A program made the position numbers and the translations under genes. Source: Branchinecta lynchi (Eukaryota > Arthropoda > Branchiopoda > Anostraca > Branchinectidae). Taken from it: a DNA stretch of 64,000 nucleotides. The stretch lies in contig JAKZAP010000006.1 in NCBI GenBank assembly GCA_023053575.1, positions 15,881,280 through 15,945,279 on the forward strand, given 5' to 3'. This document shows, piece by piece, positions 54,991 to 64,000 of the stretch (the stretch's first letter is position 1; each line of letters begins with the position of its first letter). The notes under the pieces were generated by a model that was given only the letters and a program-made list of their open reading frames with translations, searched no databases and was not told the DNA's origin.

Positions 54991-55717
54991 TAACAATAGA
55001 GCCGAAAGGCCGAAAATTCCACCTTTCAATCTAGAACCGAGGCGTTCTTGTAGATACCGGACTAACACGGAACCGTGATTTGAGCGGCTAATTTCGTTTT
55101 GGCCGATACCCGGAATCATACACAAATAAAATTGAACTACCAGTATCCAACATTTGGCATTGTGTATCCAGTGTTATGCATAGGTTATACCAAACGTTAT
55201 ATCTACCCAACGTTTGGCATAGGCTTTCCCAAACTGGGGGGTTTGTGGTAGAGTGCACTACGCTACCTAAGGACTGGAAATTACGGAACTCTGCAAGCCC
55301 GCAAGAGGTTTCCTGGGAATCATTACGTACTTTCCAAGTTAAAAGCATGCTGGAGGTCAAAGCAGTTGGCAAACAAGTCCACCCTGGCTAAGATGTAAAG
55401 CCCTAGTCGACCGCGAGACATTGAAACAACCAACCGACGAACATCTCGCGAATGACCAATGTTCCTCGTCCGCATCAGGGATAGAAGGATGTAGTCATTC
55501 TGTTGACCTTGATAGCAACATGGCAGACCGATAAAGCTGGTATCCAAACCTGGACTTGTTAATTCTTACCTCTAAATAACAACGTTTGACCTCTAATCAA
55601 GACTCACTCTTGCTGAGTAACTTTTGCTTCATATAAATCCACCCTCTACTGTGCCCAACGCAAGACGAGATAGACATCAAACATCTTTGTGCTGCATAGC
55701 AACACATTCCAAGCAAG
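54991..55717. other. Intergenic DNA between B3 and the assembly gap
   Basis: Contains short imperfect repeats of ccaaacgtt/acccaacgtttggcata (55150-55240). No gene recognised. Confidence 0.5.
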
Positions 55718-55817
55718 NNNNNNNNNNNNNNNNNNNNNNNNNNNNNNNNNNNNNNNNNNNNNNNNNNNNNNNNNNNNNNNNNNNNNNNNNNNNNNNNNNN
55801 NNNNNNNNNNNNNNNNN
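55718..55817. other. Assembly gap (100 N)
   Basis: Exactly 100 N, the usual placeholder for a gap of unknown size. It lies 46 bp beyond the ATP6V1C poly(A) signal in transcript direction, so it probably interrupts intergenic DNA only. Confidence 0.99.
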
Positions 55818-55862
55818 TTGCACTGACAATGAAACACATAATACAATCAAACAAATTTAACA

Positions 55863-55868
55863 TTTATT
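55863..55868 (-). promoter_or_regulatory. Polyadenylation signal AATAAA for ATP6V1C
   Basis: AATAAA on the minus strand 106 bp after the conserved-frame stop codon, between the gene and the assembly gap. Confidence 0.6.
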
Positions 55869-55973
55869 CCGTAAACATTAACTCGACATAAAATCTGGAA
55901 CGAAACGTTCAGCTGGACCAGAATGCACTACGAACAAAAAGATGAAAACACAGGAATGGATGAATCTGCAAAC

Positions 55974-56211
55974 TAAACAATTTTCGTACTGACAAGATCT
56001 GAGACATCGATGTTCAGTTTATAGAAAACGTAAGGATAGTACTCCGTGGTCGAGAATCCGAGACCTGGGATGTCAACGGCGTCTCCCATTGGCTGAGATG
56101 CCCCGGAAATCCAGATGCGAGTACATGTTGTTCAAAATTTCTCGCACGCGTTTGGCATTTCGCCGGTTTGGCTGCATAACGACTGCCTGAAAGTTCACTG
56201 GTAGACCGTAT
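55974..56211 (-). CDS. ATP6V1C: ATP6V1C terminal exon, with frame break
   Basis: The acceptor is ccttcgtttcag. The first frame reads [20 protein letters not shown] and NNMYSHLD, then [11 protein letters not shown] and TGA near 56083. From about 56117 the conserved C terminus runs in a second frame ([37 protein letters not shown]) to TAG at 55974-55976. A one-base excess or two-base loss between 56110 and 56125 would explain it. This may be an assembly error, an allele, or true damage; the frame downstream has no further stop. Confidence 0.88.
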
Positions 56212-59200
56212 CTGAAACGAAGGTTATAATGAGACCAGAATTTTCCAGTCACCACATCAAAAAGTTTTCGCACTGACGAACAGTTCACAATTACTGAGTC
56301 AAACGACACGATTTGTATCCATTCTAAATGCAAACTAAACGAAAAAGAGTTCCAATTTTACCGACAAGACTTTTCCCGGTCACCGTATCGAAAAACGTAT
56401 AAAAACCGAAATCAAGATCTCTATCCGATTATAGGCTTGAATTCCCGACAAGGCTTTAATCGGTATCGTGTCCGCACCGCCAAAAATTCCGATTTCCAGA
56501 CAAGAAGTTTCATGAATTCAAGAGCTTTTGTCGGTGTCAAAAACGAAATGAGGAAAAGTGTTTGTCAGAGCTCTTGAAGTGTTTGTCAGAGCTCTTGCCG
56601 GTACTGAAACCCAAAAACCGCGCACCTTCTCCACACCGACAAACGCTGCTGAGGGCTGATAATCGGAGATCAGCACCGCCAGTTAGACCTACACAGGCTG
56701 TTTACCTTTTTACGCCCTCTGCGAACAAAGACAAAAAACTAACCTCAGTACCGACTCTACGAAGACTCGCAGCGCTTTGACATGGATCCATGCTGTGAAC
56801 GCCTCGCTGAAGTTAATTTTCATCCACCTTACAAGTAGACTCTGGAAAGGAAAAATCCAAATTATCTCATACCTGCAGACTATTTGTTCCCGTTACTACT
56901 GAACTTGAGAGAGAAGAACTGGCAAATTTCAGTTTCAATCCAAAGTTTTCAGCCAGTCAAGCAACCAGACATACCATTCGTTAAGTTGACAGCTATATAA
57001 CTGAAGCTAATTAATTTGTATCTAGCAATTAGCAAAACATAAACAAGAAAAGCGAATAGTATCGCGAATTATCCAGACACAGTATAAACAAGTGCTGGAA
57101 GCTCATCTGGCACTTGCAAGGCTGGGTCAGATGGAAATGGAAGTGATGGTCAAAAGTATTTTTTTTCCCTTTTCCGTTAAGATGCGCCAAACTTGCTAGG
57201 CTGGGTCAGAGGATGGAAGTGACGGTCAAAAGTTTTTTTTTTTTTTTTACTTTTCGTTTGTGATGTGCACTTTAAGGGTGCTAAAAATGTGCTCATGGCG
57301 ATCATGAAAAGTAAATTTTGCTTAAAGTTTTTTTTTGTACTTTGCGGCTAAGATGACTTCTTTAAAGGACACCTGAATGAAGAGTACCAAGTACCATCCC
57401 TATCTGTATGACTTCCGTTAATATTGCCTGCAGAAAACCCGATCCAAATACGAAATAGTATTTCCAAGCTATGATTTTTGCTCCATTTTGCATCTGTCCT
57501 TGTTTCAGTACCAAACAATTTTAGAAATGAACAAATGTCTCCAATCAACCCTTCTTCTGGAATATTTTTTAACCAGTTAAGCCGAAACGTATATCTAGAA
57601 GAAATTCAAATACGATCCGGCCAGCGCTGTACAAGATTTGAATGAATTGCGCTTTTTGTCTTGGATTCTGCATGTGCAAACCTACAGAAACAAACATCCC
57701 TGTTTTGAAAACGTCACGCTCAGGAGAAGAATGCTCTCCGTGGCCATGTCTGTAAAAGAGTTCTCCTTGCTGTGTTAAAGTATGGTTTCATTGTTCAGGT
57801 GTCCTTTAAGGGGTGGTCGGATCGGAGAGTGACGATGTCTAACCCAATGATGTTAAGTTTCTAATGCTCCAGAATAGTTTTACCGTCCTAGCACATTTGG
57901 AAGTACCTTAACTCACGATCAACTGAATTCCGGATACTCCCTACAGCTCTCCCTCCCCCCCTTTGGTACACGAATCTGGTCCGATTCTGTCACTGATGCA
58001 CCTAGAACTTGTGCCTATACTTCCCACCAAGTTTCACCCTGATCCCTCCACTCTATGCGTGTCACAAGATGTCCGGTTCTCCCCCTCCCCCACAGAGGCC
58101 CTCCTCAATATTGAGGGAAATAAATGAATAAATAAATAAATAAATAGTGGGTTCGCTAGACAGTAGATAGGGACAGTGGGAATCTCGTTAATCCATTCGT
58201 GCGCGTGACCGACTGACCCATGTCCAACCACTGTTCACATGCAAACCTTCCCCACGTCAGGCCTCAAGGATCCCTCTTGAGTATTTGCTACTACCACCAA
58301 GATCTGCGCCACCGACCCCCTCCCCACAGACTTGAAATGGGACATGAGGTCATTCAAGATATCAAGTTTCAATAAGATCCGGTAACCCATTCAAAAGTTA
58401 TGTATGCTACTAATTTCCAGATTCCGCCGTCTCCCCTCCCCCCACGATGGTCAGATCCGGCAATTGACTGTTTCCGATTTAATCTGGTCGGGTCGCTAAG
58501 GTGCCTGCCAGGTTTTATCATCCTAGCCCACCTGGAAGTACATTAACTATTCCAAGTTAGTTTGGTCGGGTCCCTGATATGCCTGCCAAGTTTCATCGTC
58601 CTAGCGTATCTGGAAGTACGCTAACTCGCAAACACCGGACTAACCGACCGACCGACGGAAATGTGATCGGTATATGGCACTTGGCAGGAAGAAAAGTGCC
58701 ATAAAAAGGACAAAAGTGGACCCAGTCTTCTCCAGCCAAGGATCTGAGTACAACACAAAGAAAACAAAGCAACGTATACCCAAGAACATTACACCTCGTA
58801 AACCCTGGGGGGGGGGGCAACACCCGTGTACACAAGAAGGACCATAGGCACGAAGAGAAGCCGGTGCGAGTAGCTTTGATCTTCTCCCAAAATACTCACA
58901 TATTGCTTTTTCTTGTCTGTCAGAAGCTTGTTTAGTTCATTCTTTCCGGCTGTTATGGATTCCTCATTGTATGAAAAGTCCCTGACGATAAACCTGGAAA
59001 AAAACAGAAACTGTTATTATATACAGGTCTCTGACATAAAAATGTTAAGAATTCAAATAGGTAATGCGTCAACTCCCTATTTGAATTTGGTGCCGGAAAG
59101 TCTTGGAAAAATACTAGATTCCTTCATGAGGAGCCAACGGTGGCGGAAACTACAACTGGCTTTAAAAAGCAGCCGACTCCACAGATGCGGCTTGGAGAAC

Positions 59201-61285
59201 TAGCTACAGGATTCAATGTCACCTCTTATCTACGAGAAATGGTGACGTCACCACTATTGTGGTTAGCAAGTGCGATTTGTTGCAAAGTCATCAGGGGAGG
59301 TATCCCAGTCATGCCTCCAATCTTCACAGAACTTTCCGATTCGTATTAAGCTTCCGACCAGTATTCTCTCTTTTTTCATGTAGCCTATAACTACCTTTTG
59401 TTAGTTCGATCTGTTTTCATTCTGCTATATCAATCAATCAAGTTTAATCCGAATAGCTAAAAGCTAGAAAAGGAATAAAATGAGCAAGTGTAGTCGCGAT
59501 TGCCGCTACGGATTCTGCTATTATACACAGGTCTCTGACATAGAAAACATCATGTCTGCTTGTCTTCTTGACTGCTTGTAATCATGACTGCTTGTCTTCT
59601 TTTTTACAATTTTAACTGCAATCCGATAAAAAAAAAATTAATGTGGGCGATCTGAAAGCCAATAATTGCGTTTTTGCAGAAACCATGATAACGGGATCTG
59701 TAATTAGTCGTTTTTGCAGTAACCGTGGTATCTGATATACGGTTGCTTTGCAAAAACGACAATTGCCGAAATTGCGCTTTTCGAAGTCATCCTAAACGAC
59801 AAGAGCAAAGGTGTCGATGGGATCCCAAAAATCTAAGATTTGATCCAGGCAATTCGGTCTTGTCTTCGCCAGGCTAATCATCAGAGAAAACCGAGTTCAG
59901 ATATTCTATCTACCTATCTATACCTCTATAAGCCATATCTATTTTGACGACATTGACCGAAACTTCCTGCTTTACTGCTGCCAAATTTGCGGTTTCGCCC
60001 GAATTCCGAGCGAACTACTAGTCCAGCAAAAAAAGAAAAATTCAGAAACGAACACGGCGTATCTCCTTATCCCTATAAAGAATCTAATCAACTTTAAATA
60101 AAATTTTGACTTAAAAAAAATGCGGGTACAACCGGATTCCGGAATCCGGACTAATTATATGTTCGGGTGAAAAAATGATCATTATATACAGACTCAGCAT
60201 CTCTTCTTACCCCTAAATATATCATCTAATCAACTTCAGATAAAGCTTTTACTTTTAACATATTTTCCGGTTTTGGCCGGATTACAGGCGAACTAGTTGT
60301 CCGGCGAGAAAATGGTTTTCACCATCGGTTTCAGCATGTCTTCTTACCCATAAATCAAACATTTAATCAACTTCAAATGAAACTGTTACTTTTAACCAAC
60401 TTTCCGGTTTTGGCCGGATTCCGGACGAACTGCTTGTCCGGCGACAAAATGATTTTCACCATCATGCATAGCATGTCTTCTTACCCCTAAATCAAACATT
60501 TAATCAACTTCAAATGAAACTTTTACTTTTAACAAACTTTCCAGTTTTTGCCGGATTCCGGACCAACTACTTGTCCGGCGTGAAAATGATTATCATCATC
60601 GTGCTCAGCATGTCTTCTTACCCCATAATCAACTATCATATTAGCTGTTTAAAAATATTTTGTTTGTCCCTTAAATTGAACCCCCTCCCCTCCCCCAAAT
60701 ATAGGGCTATAGAGCCCATCTACGAACTCGACCTTACCATTGACCCAAACAATCCTCATACCAAGTTTCATCAAAATATCTCATTCCCTTCGAGAGTTAT
60801 CGTGCTTACAGACGGACGGACAACTTTTGCGATGTCATAGGTATCCCTCCACTTACGTTTTGGGATCCCAAAAAACTGATAGTCGGTCACATCAGTAAGT
60901 GCCAAACTTCTTTCCCACCAATTTGACGAAAACTGATGAAAGTGAGATGACTTTCAGATACCACGGTCGTTTTCGTTACTGCGCCCGGATCTCTCTTTTA
61001 GCCCTGAAAAGAAGGCTATCCCACGAGACACGCACGCGCAAACATTCCGTTGTCTTGGTAGGGCTAGGTTTCCCACACACTTTACAAGACAGAGCCCCCT
61101 CCACGCATGACAAAATATCTCACCTGTTTTCTCTTGCCTTGGTTCTAAACTCGTCCACAACCTTGTGAAACAAGGTCACGGTGACTAGAGCGTGGTCGTT
61201 ATCCTGAGTCACGATCTGGCTCGACCGAGGGACGATCATCTGTGTCAATCGCTCATATTTTTCCATCCAGTCCGGCAAGTTAGCC
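55974..61285 (-). CDS. ATP6V1C: V-type H+-ATPase subunit C, C-terminal four exons (partial, frameshift in last exon)
   Basis: Subunit C of the V1 sector links the peripheral stalks to the Vo collar and governs assembly of the proton pump of endosomes, lysosomes and vacuoles. Exons in transcript order are 61285-61124, 58993-58900, 56841-56744 and 56211-55974. Landmarks in order are [77 protein letters not shown] and, after a frame change, [20 protein letters not shown]. All match the C-terminal half of animal ATP6V1C with correct splice phases. The N-terminal half was not found between 61286 and 64000 and should lie to the right. In the last exon the frame encoding YGLPVNFQ...NNMYSHLD reaches a stop (RRR, TGA) while the conserved ending continues in another frame. 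Confidence 0.93.
56744..56841 (-). CDS. ATP6V1C: ATP6V1C exon ([15 protein letters not shown]...)
   Basis: The acceptor is ggaaaggaaa on + (ctttccag on -) and the donor CTG AG|GTTAGT. It encodes [20 protein letters not shown] and [12 protein letters not shown] plus two bases of arginine. This is among the most conserved parts of the protein. Confidence 0.94.
56842..57869 (-). other. ATP6V1C intron, left part
   Basis: Two direct copies of ggctgggtcag...gaagtgatggtcaaaag at about 57121 and 57201 (about 80 bp apart), with T runs; a related segment (gatcatgaaaatgcatattt) is near 62280. Nothing else recognised. Confidence 0.5.
57870..58707 (-). mobile_element. Family B element B4 (3' end missing)
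   Basis: Reverse copy with the 5' hairpin (ggcacttggcaggaagaaaa then gtgccataaaaa) at about 58675-58707 and repeated gaaacttgg-type motifs in complement. The 3' GAGCTCGTAGCTC end is absent. It lies in an ATP6V1C intron. A 24-bp (AAAT)n microsatellite sits at about 58120-58146. Confidence 0.75.
58900..58993 (-). CDS. ATP6V1C: ATP6V1C exon ([11 protein letters not shown]...KKKQY)
   Basis: The acceptor is tttttttccag and the donor CAA TAT|GTGAGT, both strong. 31 codons after one base that completes an arginine codon. FIVRDF and the DKKKQ ending are characteristic of subunit C. Confidence 0.93.
59425..59478 (-). repeat. LINE-type 3' tail with (TCAA)n, reverse copy
   Basis: Reverse complement of the tail at 7310-7365: TCAATCAATCAAG, then tttaatccgaatagctaaaa. 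The body of the element upstream on the minus strand is not recognisable. Confidence 0.5.
59668..60975 (-). mobile_element. Family C element C5, split by A11
   Basis: The two outer pieces (59668-59798 and 60876-60975) match consecutive parts of C2, with A11 between them. Only a short part beyond 60975 is lost. A fragment of the same terminus (ttgcgtttttgctgatacca) also occurs alone at 50262-50281. Confidence 0.65.
59799..60875 (-). mobile_element. Family A element A11, inside family C copy C5
   Basis: Full-length reverse copy from acaagagcaaaggtgtcg to gggatcccaaaaaa. Both flanks are halves of one family C repeat (59668-59798 and 60876-60975), so it interrupts C5. It lies in an ATP6V1C intron. 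Confidence 0.82.
61124..61285 (-). CDS. ATP6V1C: ATP6V1C exon (PDWMEKYE...KAREN)
   Basis: The acceptor is tctttttctag and the donor AAC AG|GTGAGA. 53 full codons, from [20 protein letters not shown] to [12 protein letters not shown]. Preceding exons must end in phase 2. Confidence 0.93.
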
Positions 61286-61594
61286 CTAGAAAAAGAGACA
61301 AGGATTCAATTACCCGCTCTATTGTCTGCATATTAACATTTTCCCATCTTTTTTGCATGTTTTATGAATCCAGCTTGATCTGGCAACTACCGGGAATTAA
61401 TTACACACATTTTTATCAAAGCCCTACAACTTAAGACACGAAAAGAAAAATACAAATAACGATTTCAGCTTCACAACTAAACAGTTCAAGTTACCATTTT
61501 AGCGCTTGTTGGAATATTTCGAAAATTTTGAACCTATATTCAAACAATGTTTAAACCTGTAATCCACAGGTTTGTTTCTTCCCCCACGTTGACC

Positions 61595-61715
61595 CAGAAG
61601 ATTGACAGCCTGACGAGGACCCTTCGAAATATCGCTGATGAAGAATCGTAGCTGACGTTTCCGTTGTAAATATTGTTTGAATATATGTTTCAAATTCAGC
61701 TTGGGCTCAAAGAAA
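61595..61715 (-). repeat. Family D repeat
   Basis: cctgacgaggacccttcgaa atatcgctgatgaagaatcg, ending tttcaaattcagcttgggct. Part of the hairpin core is deleted. Confidence 0.55.
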
Positions 61716-62144
61716 ATTTAAGGTTTGAACCTGCGGATTTCAAGACAAAGGGTAACAAAGACGAACCACCCTGCAAATAAATTTGCTACCTAAAGTGAGA
61801 AAGAGTCTGACACTGGAGCAAGAAGTAGCACACATTACCCTCCCCCCTACAGTCTTGCAAAGAGCACAACATGCACCCACTAATTTCACTAGGCTACTAT
61901 CCTGTTACCCCAGAGCTGGAGACAAGGTTTCAAAGTGGAGAGACCTAATCCTACTTTAAAACAGAATTTAAAACAAAACAAAATCACCATCAGCTGCTCT
62001 CGAGTATAGAACAGAGCTAAATAACAGTAGAGAGTAGCGCCAAGACATATGCTCCCCATCCTTCGATTGTTTTATCTAAAGTAAGTTTCGACTTTGCGGT
62101 TAAGCTGCGCCCTCTAAGGGATTTATTCCAGCAATGTTTTCAAC

Positions 62145-62222
62145 GGATACATCAGCTAAGATTCTTCATAAGCGATATTTCGGCCCTTCTTGGCAAGGGT
62201 CCTCGTCAGGCTTTCAGTCCTG
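62145..62222 (+). repeat. Family D repeat
   Basis: catcagctaagattcttcat ... gatatttcggcccttcttgg caagggtcctcgtcagg. Confidence 0.55.
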
Positions 62223-62404
62223 CTAGAACTTCATTTGAAAGCAAAACCCTTGAGGCAAAAATGATAATGGTCTGACAGGGATCATGAAAATGCATATTTT
62301 GCTTAAAAGTATTTTTCTTGCTTTGCGGTCAAGATTATATAATAATCGGATTTGGGAAGTAGCGATTTCTAAGCAAATTTTTTTGAATCTCTAAATATTC
62401 CGGC

Positions 62405-63345
62405 GAAGTCTCATCGCCTAGCACTACATCTGGAAGTACCTTAACTCGCGATCACCGGAATCCCAGACCCCCCCCCCCCCCCCCTCCAACTCCACTCACA
62501 ATACCCAGAGCCAATCCGGATCTGTAAATAATTGATCCAGAGCATGTGTTTGTAATTCCCACAAAGTTCGATCCCGATCACACCAGTCTAAGCGGGTCAA
62601 GTATTCCCCCCCCCCCCCCCCTCCCAATAGTTGTTGGATCCGGCCCGGAAATGAAAAATATCACCAAAGAGAAATGTCCTCTGTTCAATTATTAAATTTC
62701 ACTCGAATCCGATCACCGGTTTCAAAGTTACGCATGACTCAGTATTCTGGATTCCCTTCCCTCCACTCCCCCCCACCCCACGATTATCAGATCGACGAAA
62801 TTTTTATTTTCAAGTCAGTTTTGATGGGGTCGCCGCCATCATCGGAATTCCGGGAAACCCCCACCACCCAAGTGTCAGGATCCAGTACAATTGGTCTAAA
62901 CGATTTATCAAGAGCAGATGCCGGTTCTTCCCAGCAAGTTGTACTCGATCCCTCCATTCTAACCGTTTCTTGAAATTTCCGGTCTCCCCCTCCCCCAACT
63001 CCCCCCTAGCTATCGAATCCGATCAGGACTTTAAATGGGGACATCAGATATATATAATCTATTCAGTTATTAAGTTTCATTCCAATCCGATCACCCGTTC
63101 GAAAGTTACACACTATTCAATTTCCCTGATCCCCCCCCCCCCCGAGATAGTCGGATCGGAAAACCCTGATAATTTCTAAGTTTGTTTGGTTGGGGGCCCT
63201 GATACGCCTGCCAAGTTGCATGGTCCTAGCACATCTAGAAGTACCCTAACTCGAAAAAGTGTGACAAAAAACCCGGACCGACCGACATACGGAATTGTGA
63301 TCGGTATATGGCACTTGATCCAGAGGCTGCAAGTGCCATTAAAAT
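62405..63345 (-). mobile_element. Family B element B5 (3' end missing)
   Basis: Reverse copy with the 5' hairpin (ggcacttgatccagaggctg then caagtgccattaaaa) at about 63310-63345 and several C-rich tracts (62467-62485, 62606-62621, 63130-63141). Truncated on its 3' side. Confidence 0.75.
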
Positions 63346-64000
63346 ACACTGAGCTTTCAATAATGCAGTAAATGCACAAGATAAAGACTAAACATTAAAA
63401 AAAGATAAGGGACTAACCGGGTCTAAAAAATGTTCTTCCTAGATGGAATGTGGAGAAATGGCCATGGCTTTGCAAACGGACCATACTCGTAGAGCCATCC
63501 ACTAAGCTTGCGGCATTTAAAGTGAGACAAACTTGCGGGTTTAGAAATTTCTAGTACAGCAAAGATGCGGTCTGCACACACCAAGTAAAACAATGGAGGC
63601 TGTAATTTTTTTTCCTAAGTCCAGAAAATGAAGTTTTCGGAGCCAGCACTGGTAAACGACTGAATGAGTTTCAGTAGGGATGCTCTCTATCGCTAGTGGT
63701 GATAGTATCGCTGCTATTCAAGTGTGTGTCAATTTCTTCAAGTCTTGGCGTTACTCCCTAGTGTTATTTTGCTCTGGTCCAGCGCGTCCGAGTACATACT
63801 GAATAAAATTCCTCGAGACGAGACAAAAAAAAAGGTATCGAGACCGAGGTACGCCCCGATTCCTAACAATATGTTTCTGATTTAAAAAAAAGTAACTAGA
63901 ATATTTCATAGATATTATATTTGTCACATGGCTAATTTCTTTACTTGAAGACGCCGATGTGGTTTCAAATTTTTCGGGCCAGGACATTTACTCGGCCTCT
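63346..64000. other. Right end of window
   Basis: No exon of ATP6V1C or other gene recognised. The open frame at 63751-63987 (-) has no family resemblance. Confidence 0.5.

Noticed and set aside
55597..55863. ORFs running through the N gap
   Set aside because: Artefacts of translating N.

Overview
This window is animal nuclear DNA: spliced genes with GT-AG introns, AATAAA signals and dense transposable-element relics. A 100-N run at 55718-55817 shows it comes from a scaffolded assembly. A fragment of 18S rRNA near 7 kb has a protostome/lophotrochozoan flavour (for example CCGCCCTAGTTCTAACC), and the invertebrate-type integrin, ApoL-like and MTAP genes fit a marine invertebrate. I would guess a lophotrochozoan (brachiopod, mollusc or annelid) with low to moderate confidence. 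Most open reading frames in the window are translations of repeats; the real genes were found by pairing splice sites with conserved protein motifs. || Host genes, left to right: (1) the 3' end of an integrin alpha gene on + (exons 6434-6528, 13118-13247, 16109-16321; upstream exons not seen); (2) a two-exon apolipoprotein-L-like gene on - (22824 down to 20946, about 320 aa, apparently complete); (3) a complete six-exon S-methyl-5'-thioadenosine phosphorylase gene (MTAP) on +, 36319-51679, 281 aa, starting with a four-codon exon; (4) the 3' half of a V-ATPase subunit C gene (ATP6V1C) on -, exons 61285-61124, 58993-58900, 56841-56744 and 56211-55974, with a reading-frame shift in the last exon. 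MTAP and ATP6V1C converge tail to tail across a 4.3 kb repeat-filled gap. The genes share no evident pathway: cell adhesion, a membrane-active ApoL-like protein, methionine salvage and organelle acidification. || Everything else is mostly mobile DNA. Two abundant families, called A and B here, have internal minisatellites (about 136 and 280 bp) and the same terminal plan: TTTTT at the 5' end, a 5' palindrome or hairpin, a subterminal 3' copy of that motif, a small hairpin, then (C)TTGTT, with no target duplication. I read them as non-autonomous Helentron/HINE-like elements. Copies sit inside other repeats whose uninterrupted paralogues serve as natural empty sites, and one copy ends nine bases before the MTAP exon 3 splice junction. 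Other occupants are an L1/Tx1-like retrotransposon with an intact 798-codon ORF in MTAP intron 4, several decayed LINE pieces, a hAT-type MITE with a perfect 8-bp target duplication, several foldback/MITE families (C, D, E, F, H, I, N), a 3 kb satellite-like block (32.1-35.1 kb) and a retro-inserted 18S rRNA fragment in an integrin intron.
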